Assembly (NCBI GenBank): GCA_945910815.1
Contig: CAMDZD010000001.1
Location: 62,001 to 126,000 of the forward strand
Length of the DNA stretch: 64,000 nucleotides
From: an uncultured Clostridia bacterium
GTDB taxonomy: Bacteria; Bacillota; Clostridia; Oscillospirales; Ruminococcaceae
Direction: 5' to 3'
A program made the translations under genes and the position numbers. This document shows positions 41,452 through 50,063 of this stretch, piece after piece. The notes beneath the pieces are model-generated. The model was not told the DNA's origin. It did not search any database and saw only the letters and a program-made list of their open reading frames with translations. Each line of letters starts with the position of its first letter. Positions within the stretch are counted from its first letter, which is position 1.

Positions 41452-42033
41452 ATGCTTAAACAGAAAGACATTCAGGTTTATGAATATATCAAAAAACGCA
41501 TCGGAGAGGGATTTTCTCCGTCTATACGTGAAATTCAGAACGCTATGGGCTACAAATCAACTTCAAGTGCATTTGTACATGTTCAGGCTCTTATTGATGC
41601 CGGTCTGATTGAAAAGTCAGGAAGTCTTAACCGTTCACTTCATCTTCCGAATTACAGCACAATTACAGTTCCCGTTATGGGAACTGTAACAGCCGGAAAT
41701 CCCGTAACTGCCTTTGAAGATATTACCGGCTACGTTTCATTTGATTCCGGAAAACAGTATGAAAATCCTCTCTTTGCCCTTAAAATAAAGGGCGAAAGTA
41801 TGATTAATGCCGGTATTCTTGACGGTGACGTTGTTGTTGTCGAGCAGTCGGCATATGCCGAAAACGGCGATATAGTTGTTGCACTCGTTGACGGAGAAGA
41901 AGCTACCGTCAAGCGTTTCTACAAGGAAAACGGTCATTTCAGACTTCAGCCAGAAAATGATACAATGTCACCGATTATTCTCGAAAGTGTTGAAATTGTC
42001 GGAAAGGTTGTAGGCCTTAAAAGATACTACTGA
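41452..42033 (+). CDS. lexA: SOS repressor LexA
   Basis: Transcriptional repressor of DNA-damage genes that cleaves itself when RecA is active. In 193 residues it has the N-terminal winged helix (SIREIQNAMGYKSTSSAFVH), the cleavage site A81-G82 in GTVTAGNPV, and the catalytic dyad S116 (KGESMINAG) and K154 (EATVKRFY). ATG 41452 follows AAAGGTG. No obvious LexA box (CGAAC-N4-GTTCG type) is visible in its own upstream region, which is only 12 bases after murC. Confidence 0.95.
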   Translation: MLKQKDIQVYEYIKKRIGEGFSPSIREIQNAMGYKSTSSAFVHVQALIDAGLIEKSGSLNRSLHLPNYSTITVPVMGTVTAGNPVTAFEDITGYVSFDSGKQYENPLFALKIKGESMINAGILDGDVVVVEQSAYAENGDIVVALVDGEEATVKRFYKENGHFRLQPENDTMSPIILESVEIVGKVVGLKRYY

Positions 42034-42055
42034 TTTACGGAAAGGATTTTTAAAA

Positions 42056-42427
42056 ATGCTTAATGAAGTAAAAGTTATTATATGCGGAAAGGAATATAAG
42101 CTCAAAACTGCTGAAACTCCGAATTATATATACAATCTCGCACGTTCTTTAGAATCAAAAATAAATGCCATGATAGAATCAGGCAATGGAATTTCTCCGT
42201 ATTCAGCCTCAATTATGGTATCCCTCGGGCTTATGGACGATATAAACAAGGCTAATGAACATCTCGACAGTCTGCGTGATGAGGCTAAAAACTATGTTGA
42301 TGAGGCGGGCAAGGCAAGAATCGAACTTGAGGCAGCTAACAAGGAAATAGAAGTTCTCAAGTCAAAAATAGAACAGCTTGAAAATATAGTCAAGCTCAAG
42401 GAACTTAAAAATACTATCCATGATTAA
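42056..42427 (+). CDS. zapA: Cell-division protein ZapA
   Basis: Small FtsZ-bundling protein of 123 residues. The N-terminal ZapA domain is seen in MLNEVKVIICGKEYKLKT, then YIYNLARSLESKINAMIE and SASIMVSLGLMDDINKA. The rest is a long coiled coil (ARIELEAANKEIEVLKSKIE) that mediates oligomers. AAAGGA precedes the ATG. Its end overlaps the next gene by eight bases. Confidence 0.92.
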   Translation: MLNEVKVIICGKEYKLKTAETPNYIYNLARSLESKINAMIESGNGISPYSASIMVSLGLMDDINKANEHLDSLRDEAKNYVDEAGKARIELEAANKEIEVLKSKIEQLENIVKLKELKNTIHD

Positions 42428-44489
42428 GAATATGGAAATACTCGCTCCTGCCGGAAGCTTTGAATCCCTCGAATCAGCTCTGAGGTGCGGTGCAGATGCC
42501 GTATACATAGGCGGAAAATATTTTTCCGCAAGAGGAAACGCAAAAAATTTCTCCGATGAGGAAATTGCTGATGCCTGCCGTCTCTGTCACCTTTACGGTG
42601 CAAAGCTCTATATTGCAGTAAATACTGTCATTTCAGATGATGAGTCGGATTTATTCTGCAAATACATAAAATATACATCATCAGTCGGCATTGATGCATA
42701 TATAGTTCAGGACTGGGGCTGTATATATCTGATAAAAAAATGCGTTCCCGATGCAGTTATACATGCCTCAACTCAGATGACTGTACATACTCCGAAAGGT
42801 GCTGAATTTGCGAAATCTCTCGGATTTTCAAGAATTGTACCTGCAAGAGAGCTTTCCTCTGAAAAAATATCAGAAATTTCAAATTATATTCCCGAAACTG
42901 AAATATTTGTACATGGTGCATTGTGCATGTCAGTATCGGGGCAGTGCTATTTTTCAGCTATGATTGGTTCACGCTCTGCAAACAGGGGCGTATGCGGTCA
43001 GGTATGCAGACTGCCATTTTCATCATGCGGTAATAAAAAATTTTCCGCACTTTCATTAAAAGACCTCTCACTGCTGAATCACATGAGAGAAATTAAAAAA
43101 TGCGGTGTATGCTCACTTAAAATAGAGGGAAGAATGAAACGCCCCGAATATGTTGCCTCTGCCGTTACTGAAACAAAAAAAACCCTTTGCGGACAAGTTC
43201 CCGACACTGATATGCTTAAAAGCGTATTTTCAAGAGACGGATTCACTGACGGCTATTTTACAGGAAAAAGGAATCACATGTTTGGCACACGCATTAAAGA
43301 TGATGTAATATCTGCAAAGGATTTACTGCCCTCAATAAGGGAATACTATAAAAAACAGCCTCAGATATATTCCCTTGAATTTGAAATAAATATAAATGAA
43401 AATCAGAAATCAAGGCTTTCGGCATACTGTCCCGAATATAATATCCGTGTAGATACAGAGGGAGATATTCCCGAAAAGGCTCTTAAAAAGCCTCTCGATT
43501 TGGAATATGCCGGAAAACAGCTTTCAAAATTAGGTGATACCTTATTCAGATACGGTGGTGTTTACGGTGAAATATCCGGAGGTCTTATGCTTAAAGCATC
43601 CGAATTAAACAATTTAAGACGTGAAGCCGTTCAGAAAATGCAGGATAAAATAATAGAAAAAAATACCCCATGTTATTCCGTTTCAGAATATTTTCCCGAA
43701 GTTTCCAATGAAAAATATACAGTAAAAAATACTGAAATACGAATACAGTGCAGAAATGCCGTTCAGGCTCGGACGGCTGAACCCTTTGCGGATATGCTTA
43801 TAATTCCCGCTGATGAATGTATAAAAGCTGTTGAACTCGGAACAGATATAAATAAAATCTGTATCGCTCCGCCAAGATTTATCCTTGATGAAAATTCAGA
43901 AATATTCAAAATTCAGAATCTGAAATCTATGGGAATAAACCATCTTCTGTGCGTAAATCCTGCTTACATTCAAATCGGAAAGGAACTCGGAATGATTCTG
44001 CATGGCGGATTTGGTCTTAATGTTACAAACTCATTTTCATGCAGAATGCTTGCGGAATCGGGTATTGATGATATAACGCTTTCCTTTGAAATGAAGCTTT
44101 CACAGCTACGGAAAATAAATTCCCCCGTTCCGAAAGGAATTATTGCATACGGTCAGTTACCGCTTATGCTTGTCCGCAACTGTCCTGTAAGCAACGAATC
44201 GGGGTGTGCAAAATGCACCAAATCCATAACTGACCGTACAGGCAGAATATTCCCTGTAAGATGTTCCGGAGATTATGCCGAAATTTTCAATTCCGATACA
44301 CTTTATCTTAATCAAAAGGAATTTTCCGGCTTCGATTTTGCTGTAATTATGCTTGGCGATGAAAATTCCTCACAAATAAAAGAATTAGCCGAAAATTTCG
44401 GCAGTTCCGGTTTTAAGCAGAATAACTTAACAAAAGGTCTTTATTACAGAGGTATTATAAATGAAACTCAAAATAAAAAAGCTGAATGA
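42420..44489 (+). CDS. Peptidase U32-family RNA hydroxylation protein (RlhA-like, DUF3656 type)
   Basis: A 689-residue U32 protein. The N-terminal half has the U32 TIM-barrel pattern: EILAPAGSFESLESALRCGADAVYIGG in pieces, HASTQMTVHTPKGA, VHGALCMSVSGQCYFS and the cysteine-rich NRGVCGQVCRLPF. LKIEGRMKRPEYVA follows. The C-terminal part, past about 330, is longer than in TrhP and suits the DUF3656-containing, RlhA-like type, which hydroxylates C2501 of 23S rRNA in E. coli. A proteolytic role is doubtful. The 42420 start overlaps zapA; a start at 42432 (MEILAPAG) is also possible. Confidence 0.88.
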   Translation: MIKNMEILAPAGSFESLESALRCGADAVYIGGKYFSARGNAKNFSDEEIADACRLCHLYGAKLYIAVNTVISDDESDLFCKYIKYTSSVGIDAYIVQDWGCIYLIKKCVPDAVIHASTQMTVHTPKGAEFAKSLGFSRIVPARELSSEKISEISNYIPETEIFVHGALCMSVSGQCYFSAMIGSRSANRGVCGQVCRLPFSSCGNKKFSALSLKDLSLLNHMREIKKCGVCSLKIEGRMKRPEYVASAVTETKKTLCGQVPDTDMLKSVFSRDGFTDGYFTGKRNHMFGTRIKDDVISAKDLLPSIREYYKKQPQIYSLEFEININENQKSRLSAYCPEYNIRVDTEGDIPEKALKKPLDLEYAGKQLSKLGDTLFRYGGVYGEISGGLMLKASELNNLRREAVQKMQDKIIEKNTPCYSVSEYFPEVSNEKYTVKNTEIRIQCRNAVQARTAEPFADMLIIPADECIKAVELGTDINKICIAPPRFILDENSEIFKIQNLKSMGINHLLCVNPAYIQIGKELGMILHGGFGLNVTNSFSCRMLAESGIDDITLSFEMKLSQLRKINSPVPKGIIAYGQLPLMLVRNCPVSNESGCAKCTKSITDRTGRIFPVRCSGDYAEIFNSDTLYLNQKEFSGFDFAVIMLGDENSSQIKELAENFGSSGFKQNNLTKGLYYRGIINETQNKKAE

Positions 44490-44898
44490 AAATGCAGTTA
44501 TCCCTGAACGTGCTACTGAATACAGTGCCGGTGCTGATTTATTCGCCTGCATTGAAAATCCAATAACTATAAAAAAAGGCGAAACTGTTAAAATTCCGAC
44601 AGGAATTTCAGCTGAATCCGAAGATAAAAATATCATGCTTGCAGTTTTTGCACGTTCGGGACTTGCTTCAAAATTCGGAATTTCTCTTGCAAACGGTGTC
44701 GGAATAATTGATTCCGATTACAGAGGGGAAATTGCAGTTCCTCTTATAAATCTCGGCAGTTCGGATTTTATCGTAGAAAAAAATATGCGTATCGCACAGC
44801 TTGTCGCAATTCCGGTAATATTTCCGGAAATAGTCCAGACAGATTCCCTGTCCGATACGCAGAGAGGTTCAGGCGGATTCGGCTCTACCGGAATCTGA
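44461..44898 (+). CDS. dut: dUTP pyrophosphatase
   Basis: Trimeric enzyme that turns dUTP into dUMP and keeps uracil out of DNA. All five motifs occur in 145 residues: SAGADLFA, FARSGLASKFG, NGVGIIDSDYRGEI, MRIAQLVAIP and RGSGGFGSTG at the end. It overlaps the U32 gene by 29 bases, with AGAGGT as ribosome site inside it. Confidence 0.96.
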   Translation: MKLKIKKLNENAVIPERATEYSAGADLFACIENPITIKKGETVKIPTGISAESEDKNIMLAVFARSGLASKFGISLANGVGIIDSDYRGEIAVPLINLGSSDFIVEKNMRIAQLVAIPVIFPEIVQTDSLSDTQRGSGGFGSTGI

Positions 44899-44922
44899 TA
44901 CCAACCGGAAAGGAATTTCAAA

Positions 44923-45183
44923 ATGAAAAAAACTGCTCTTTTCATAATACTTATTCTGACAGCAATATTTCTCGGCTCTATTGTCGGAAACGGTGCTGAA
45001 AATATAAACTTTCTGCACTGGCTCAATTACGGAAAATCCATAAGCATTGACAACGTTTCTGTTGACCTGATTATTATAACTTTCAGCTTCGGCTGTACTT
45101 TCAGCATAAATATTGCCCAGCTTATACTTATGCTGGGGGCATTCTTTGTATACACTAAATTTTCTCCCTTGTTTACAGACTGA
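44923..45183 (+). CDS. Small two-helix membrane protein, DUF4321-like
   Basis: An 86-residue protein with a hydrophobic N-terminal segment (ALFIILILTAIFLGSIVG) and a second one near the C terminus (IAQLILMLGAFFVYTKF). Size, topology and location upstream of mreB match DUF4321 proteins of Clostridia. Function is unknown. AAAGGAA precedes the ATG. Confidence 0.65.
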   Translation: MKKTALFIILILTAIFLGSIVGNGAENINFLHWLNYGKSISIDNVSVDLIIITFSFGCTFSINIAQLILMLGAFFVYTKFSPLFTD

Positions 45184-45268
45184 TTATGTTATTTTATACA
45201 AAATATTCCCCCATAAACCCTGCTGTTATTGCTAAAAAACAGATTTTTACATTACCGTATTCTGAATA

Positions 45269-45297
45269 TTGTTTGCATAAAATTTCAATGGTATAAT
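45269..45297 (+). promoter_or_regulatory. Promoter of mreBCD-pbp2
   Basis: TTGTTT at 45269-45274, 17-base spacer, TATAAT at 45292-45297. It lies 43 bases upstream of mreB. Confidence 0.65.
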
Positions 45298-45339
45298 TAT
45301 ATTGTATCAAAAAATTCTGTCTGTTAAGGAGTGTACAAA

Positions 45340-46356
45340 ATGTTTACAAAAGATATTGGTATCGATTTGGGTACTACAAATACTCTTGTCTATATGAGAG
45401 GAAAAGGAATCATAATCAGAGAACCTTCCGTTGTTGCGGTCAATACAAGAACGGATAATTACCGCTATGTCGGCAAGGAGGCTAAGGATATTATAGGAAA
45501 AACTCCCGGTTCTATCGTTGCAGTAAGACCTCTCAAGGACGGTGTAATTGCCGATTTCGATATAACTACCACCATGCTTAAGGAATTTATAAAAAAGGCT
45601 CTCAGGGGAAGTATTTTCAATAAGGCTAATGTTATTATATGCATACCCTCCGGAGTTACTACTGTTGAAAGACGTGCTGTACGTGAAGCCTGTCAGAAAG
45701 CAGGTTCTCCGAATGTCCTAATCGTTGAAGAACCTATGGCGGCTGCTATCGGTGCTGGTCTACCCACTACTGAACCTATCGGCAGTATGATTGTTGACAT
45801 CGGAGGCGGTACAAGTGAAGTTGCTGTCATTTCACTGGGCGGAATCGTTTCCTCACGCTCTATACGATGTGCAGGAGATGCTCTTGATATGTCAATCATA
45901 AACTATATAAAGAAAAAATATAATCTCCTGATTGGCGAAAGAACTGCCGAAAATATAAAAATTGAAATTGGTTCAGCATTTCCGTCAGATACAGAAGAAC
46001 AGATGGAAATAAAGGGAAGAAATCTTCTTAACGGTCTGCCCGAAAATATTAATATATCATCTGCCGAAATAAGGGACGCTCTCGCTGAACCCCTTTCAAA
46101 AATAGTTGACGCTGTAAAAAGTACCCTTGAAAAAACTCCCCCCGAACTTTCCGCCGATATTATCGACCAGGGCATTACTCTTTCGGGAGGCGGTGCATTG
46201 CTCCGGGGCATTGACAAGCTTATAAACCGTGAAACAGGTATGCCTGTATATATCGCCGAATATCCCCTTGACTGCGTTGCAGAGGGTACGGGAAAAATTC
46301 TCGAGGATATTGACAAGTATCAGGACGCTCTGACCGAACATCAGAAATATTATTAA
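45340..46356 (+). CDS. mreB: Rod-shape determining actin MreB
   Basis: Bacterial actin that guides lateral wall synthesis. In 338 residues it has phosphate 1 loop [14 protein letters not shown], the [14 protein letters not shown] phosphate 2 loop and the adenosine motif [16 protein letters not shown] 45340 follows AAGGAG; an upstream start at 45331 would cover the site. Although Ruminococcus cells are coccoid to ovoid, an intact mreBCD set is present. Confidence 0.96.
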   Translation: MFTKDIGIDLGTTNTLVYMRGKGIIIREPSVVAVNTRTDNYRYVGKEAKDIIGKTPGSIVAVRPLKDGVIADFDITTTMLKEFIKKALRGSIFNKANVIICIPSGVTTVERRAVREACQKAGSPNVLIVEEPMAAAIGAGLPTTEPIGSMIVDIGGGTSEVAVISLGGIVSSRSIRCAGDALDMSIINYIKKKYNLLIGERTAENIKIEIGSAFPSDTEEQMEIKGRNLLNGLPENINISSAEIRDALAEPLSKIVDAVKSTLEKTPPELSADIIDQGITLSGGGALLRGIDKLINRETGMPVYIAEYPLDCVAEGTGKILEDIDKYQDALTEHQKYY

Positions 46357-46374
46357 CGGGAGGAAGCCTGAGCA

Positions 46375-47232
46375 ATGAAGGATTTCTTCAAAAGCATAAA
46401 ATTTAAAATTATTCTTGGACTTCTTGCCTTTCTTACCGGTGTAATGCTTTTTGCCGTTCTGAAAGGCGGATATGCAGTTTCGGGAAAATCAGTTATAAAT
46501 ACCGTTACACAGCCTTTCCGTAATCTTTCAAATTCGATTTCGGTAAAGGTTGAAAATTATCTTGACAAGCTGACAAATGCCACTGAATATTACAACGAAA
46601 ATCAGCGTCTGAAAGATGAAATCGGACTCCTAAGAAAACAGATGTCCGACTATGAACAGATTAAATCGGAGCTTTCCGAAATGAAACAGTTTGTCGGTAT
46701 AAAGGAAAAAAATCCCGACTATGAATATACAGAACCAGCTAAAATTACCGGATATATCGCAAATGACCCTTTCAAGTCATTTACTATAAATATCGGAAGT
46801 GAAAGCGGAGTTGAACCTTATTGTCCTGTAGTTACATCGCAGGGACTTATCGGGATTACTGTTGACGTATCAGCAAATTCTTCAACAGTCAGAACACTTC
46901 TTTCACCCGATTTATCCGTTGCAATAGTATGTCCCGAATCCCTCAACTCCGCAATAATGGAGGGATATATAAATTCTGACGGTCAGTCTATGGCACATCT
47001 TATACATCTTCCCCGTGATACAAAATTTATGGCAGGCGATTCGCTTGTTACAAAGGGAACAGGCGGACTCTTTCCGTCCGGCTACCCTGTCGGAACTATA
47101 AAGGAGCTTATACCGTCTGAAAATTCTCTCTCATATACGGCTGTTGTTGAACCGGCTGTTGATTTCAGCAAGCTTTCATCTGTTGTCGTTATAAAGGATT
47201 TTTCCGGAAAGGAAAAACATAATGAAGATTAA
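46375..47232 (+). CDS. mreC: Rod-shape determining protein MreC
   Basis: Bitopic elongasome scaffold of 285 residues. A membrane helix at about 11-30 is followed by a coiled coil (NENQRLKDEIGLLRKQMSDY) and the beta-barrel MreC domain (SSTVRTLLSPDLSVAIVC and GLFPSGYPVGTI). The ATG follows GGGAGG. It overlaps mreD by 11 bases. Confidence 0.94.
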   Translation: MKDFFKSIKFKIILGLLAFLTGVMLFAVLKGGYAVSGKSVINTVTQPFRNLSNSISVKVENYLDKLTNATEYYNENQRLKDEIGLLRKQMSDYEQIKSELSEMKQFVGIKEKNPDYEYTEPAKITGYIANDPFKSFTINIGSESGVEPYCPVVTSQGLIGITVDVSANSSTVRTLLSPDLSVAIVCPESLNSAIMEGYINSDGQSMAHLIHLPRDTKFMAGDSLVTKGTGGLFPSGYPVGTIKELIPSENSLSYTAVVEPAVDFSKLSSVVVIKDFSGKEKHNED

Positions 47233-47797
47233 AGCCTCAAGGGAAAAGAAAATTTTTATCTTTAAAAATTCCCTCAGATATTTTCTTTATGCGTTTATAA
47301 TTCTTGTATGCTTTTCGTTTATGATGTCCGGCAGACTTCTTAAACCTGTTCTGCTTATTCCCGCATCAATATGCATAGCTATGAATACAAAGGAACTCCC
47401 CTCCGCTTTTACGGGAGCTTTCTGCGGTCTGCTTATTGATATTGCATGCGGAAAAATTTTCGGATACAATGCTTTTATACTTACCGTTGTATGCACTTTT
47501 GTTTCACTTCTCTATATGAATTATCTCCGCAAAAAATTTATAAATTTTCTTTTAATAACAACTCTTTCATCACTTTTATGCAGTATGCTTGACTATGTAT
47601 TCTATTATAATATATGGGACTATGAAAATGTGGAATCCGTACTTCATACAGTTACTATGCCTGTTTTTGCATATACTGTAATTTCAGCCGTACCGCTTTA
47701 TCTTGTTTTTATGCTTGTAAACAGATTCCTTATGCCTGAACGTCATCTCACTATTGCAGAGGCTATAAAAATCAACAGAGAGGAGAACAGCAAATGA
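47222..47797 (+). CDS. mreD: Rod-shape determining protein MreD
   Basis: Integral membrane protein of 191 residues with about five helices, recognised by position and by GAFCGLLIDIACGKIFGYNA, the typical MreD glycine/aspartate motif. It is translated from AAAGGA within mreC and its stop overlaps pbp2 as ATGA. Confidence 0.9.
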   Translation: MKIKASREKKIFIFKNSLRYFLYAFIILVCFSFMMSGRLLKPVLLIPASICIAMNTKELPSAFTGAFCGLLIDIACGKIFGYNAFILTVVCTFVSLLYMNYLRKKFINFLLITTLSSLLCSMLDYVFYYNIWDYENVESVLHTVTMPVFAYTVISAVPLYLVFMLVNRFLMPERHLTIAEAIKINREENSK

Positions 47798-49788
47798 AAA
47801 CACTTTCAGACCGCATAAAAATTATCGTTACAGTGCTGTTTGTCCTTATGATGGGGATTTTAGGTGCTATGCGTCTTATGAAAATTCAGGTTGTTACTGA
47901 TAATAATACTGATACTGTTTCACCGGTCAGCGAAAAAAATCTGATTACCTATACACAAAGCTCAAAAGCTACAAGAGGAGATATTATCGACTGTTTCGGC
48001 AAGCCTATTGTACAGAATACAATAGTTTACAATATAGTCCTTGAAAAAGCATTCTTCCCTGACGAAAACCAGGAGGGAAACCGTATTCTTCTTGATATAT
48101 ACAATCTGCTTAAAGAAAAATCATACAATATAGAATTAAGCCTCCCAATATCAAGAACAACTCCGTATAAATTTACCGGCAAGGAAGAAGATTCACTCGA
48201 ACTCAAAGAGAGAATAAAGCTTAATTCCTATGCTACTGCTGAAAACTGTATTGACAAGTTTATATCAGATTATGAAATTTCCGATAAATATTCACAGCAG
48301 GAAAAATGGATTATATCCGCAATGCGTTACGAGCTTTCTGTAAAGGATTTTGCACTTAACAACGATTTTATCCTTGCCGAAAATGTAAGCGAGGATATTA
48401 TAATTGAGGCAAAGGCAAAAAGTATTACTCTAAAGGGAATTGATATTCGTGAAAGCTCCGAAAGAAAAATCATTCAGGGAAATGTTCTCCCTCACGAAAT
48501 CGGTACAGTAGGTCCTATATACGCTGAAGAATACGAGGAACTCAGTCAAAAGGGCTATGCTATGAATGATGTTGTCGGAAAAAGCGGTATTGAATCCGTT
48601 ATGGAGGAAACTTTAAGAGGTCAGAACGGTGTTGAGGAAATTACTGTCAGCAATAATGCCGTTGTAGATTCAAAGGTAATCACTCCCGTTCAGAACGGTC
48701 AGACAGTAAAGCTCACTGTCGACAGCAAATACCAGCAGAAACTTCAGAATATTCTTGACAATTTTCTTGACAGCTACGGAGGCTACAACGGATATTCCTC
48801 CGACTGCGGAGCTTTAGTCGTTTTAGATGCTAAAACCGGGGCTGTAAGAGGTATGGCGACTGCTCCGACATATGACCTTAATGACTATCTGAATGATTAC
48901 AATTCAGTTCTTAATGCCGAAAATACTCCCCTTATCAACCGTGCGACTGATGGTCTTTACCGTCCGGGGTCTACTTTTAAAACTATTACCGCTACGGGCG
49001 GACTCAATGAGGGAGTTATTGACGGTGACACTTATTTCTATTGCGGTCACACTATGACTTATTATGATATGCCCTTTAACTGTACAGGCTATCATGACTA
49101 TATTTCCGTATCGAGAGCTATAACAGTTTCATGCAATATTTTCTTTTATGAAACAGCAAAAAGACTTACTATTGACGGAATTGTAAAATATGAAAATCTC
49201 TACGGTCTCGGACAGAATACCGGAATTGAAACAGGTGATTCTGCCGGATATATTGCAAGCCCCGAAAATTATAACAAACTCGGTTTAACTATGTATGCCG
49301 GTGACGTTATACAGACAGGTATAGGTCAGGGCGAAATGGGTATAACTCCATTACAGCTCGCATGCGTTGCAAATACAATAGCGAATGAGGGTGTAAGATA
49401 CAGACCTTATCTTGTAGAGGGATTATATGATTCCGCTACCGGAGAATGTGTCAAAAAAACTGAACCGGTAATCAATGCTACCATAGAACTTAATTATGAC
49501 TATGTTTATGATTATATCGAGGAAGGTATGATTGGTGCGGGACGTAATATGCCCTATGAACATACACTCTCTGACTTCGGATTTGATGTCGCAATAAAAA
49601 CAGGTACTCCGCAGACAAGAAATCTGCAGTCGCAAAACTCTGTATTTATCGGCTACGCTCCGGCTGACAATCCTGTACTTGCTTTTGCGGGAATTATCGA
49701 GGACGGAGAATATTCAAAATATATGATTCGTGACATTATAAAGGCTTATGACGAATGTTACGGAATATCAAAACCGAAATCAAAATAA
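47794..49788 (+). CDS. Class B penicillin-binding protein of the elongation complex (PBP2/MrdA type)
   Basis: Transpeptidase for lateral wall growth, 664 residues. A membrane helix at about 9-28 is followed by the PBP dimer region with the RGDIIDCFGKPI motif, and the catalytic domain: RPGSTFKTI with the serine nucleophile, VSCN as the second motif, and IKTGTPQT as KTG. No PASTA domains are present, unlike the septal PBP. It is the last gene of mreBCD and is followed by a strong terminator. Confidence 0.94.
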   Translation: MKTLSDRIKIIVTVLFVLMMGILGAMRLMKIQVVTDNNTDTVSPVSEKNLITYTQSSKATRGDIIDCFGKPIVQNTIVYNIVLEKAFFPDENQEGNRILLDIYNLLKEKSYNIELSLPISRTTPYKFTGKEEDSLELKERIKLNSYATAENCIDKFISDYEISDKYSQQEKWIISAMRYELSVKDFALNNDFILAENVSEDIIIEAKAKSITLKGIDIRESSERKIIQGNVLPHEIGTVGPIYAEEYEELSQKGYAMNDVVGKSGIESVMEETLRGQNGVEEITVSNNAVVDSKVITPVQNGQTVKLTVDSKYQQKLQNILDNFLDSYGGYNGYSSDCGALVVLDAKTGAVRGMATAPTYDLNDYLNDYNSVLNAENTPLINRATDGLYRPGSTFKTITATGGLNEGVIDGDTYFYCGHTMTYYDMPFNCTGYHDYISVSRAITVSCNIFFYETAKRLTIDGIVKYENLYGLGQNTGIETGDSAGYIASPENYNKLGLTMYAGDVIQTGIGQGEMGITPLQLACVANTIANEGVRYRPYLVEGLYDSATGECVKKTEPVINATIELNYDYVYDYIEEGMIGAGRNMPYEHTLSDFGFDVAIKTGTPQTRNLQSQNSVFIGYAPADNPVLAFAGIIEDGEYSKYMIRDIIKAYDECYGISKPKSK

Positions 49789-49796
49789 AAAAATTC

Positions 49797-49826
49797 GGGA
49801 GTATCCTTTTAAGGATACTCCCTTTT
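49797..49826. terminator. Strong bidirectional terminator
   Basis: GGGAGTATCC (49797-49806) and GGATACTCCC (49813-49822) form a perfect ten-pair stem with a TTTTAA loop, TTTTG after it on plus and AATTTTTTT after it on minus. It serves pbp2 and the convergent small gene. Confidence 0.95.
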
Positions 49827-49829
49827 GAA

Positions 49830-49973
49830 TTATCTGCAGTTATTGTTATTGTTGTTCTGATTGTTGAAATTCTGATTGTTTCTGTTCTGTGACTGGTTCT
49901 GATTGTTCTTGTTCCGTGACTGGTTCTGATTGTTTCTGTTCTGTGACTGATTCTGATTATTCTGATTGCTCAT
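49830..49973 (-). CDS. Asn/Gln-rich repeat microprotein
   Basis: A 47-residue protein of extreme composition, starting MSNQNNQNQSQNRNN and ending NNNNNNCR. It is built from four tandem nine-residue units of the form NQNQSQNRN, the last degenerate, encoded by 27-base DNA repeats. ATG 49973 follows AAAGGTG. It has no membrane segment or known domain. It is followed by a strong terminator. The single Cys at the end could be a cross-link site. I do not recognise a family; it recalls Asn/Gln-rich spore-coat or SASP-like small proteins only in composition. Confidence 0.6.
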   Translation of the reverse strand: MSNQNNQNQSQNRNNQNQSRNKNNQNQSQNRNNQNFNNQNNNNNNCR

Positions 49974-50063
49974 AATAAAAATCACCTTTCGCTTTAAAAC
50001 ATTCAGGATAAAGCTACCCTGTGAATATATTATGTTCAGCAAATCAGAAATTATTCTGAAAAA

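Noticed and set aside
45184..45260. A terminator before mreB (CTGTT at 45223 with AACAG at 45238 and ATTTTT after)
   Set aside because: The stem has only five A/T-rich pairs, too weak to call.
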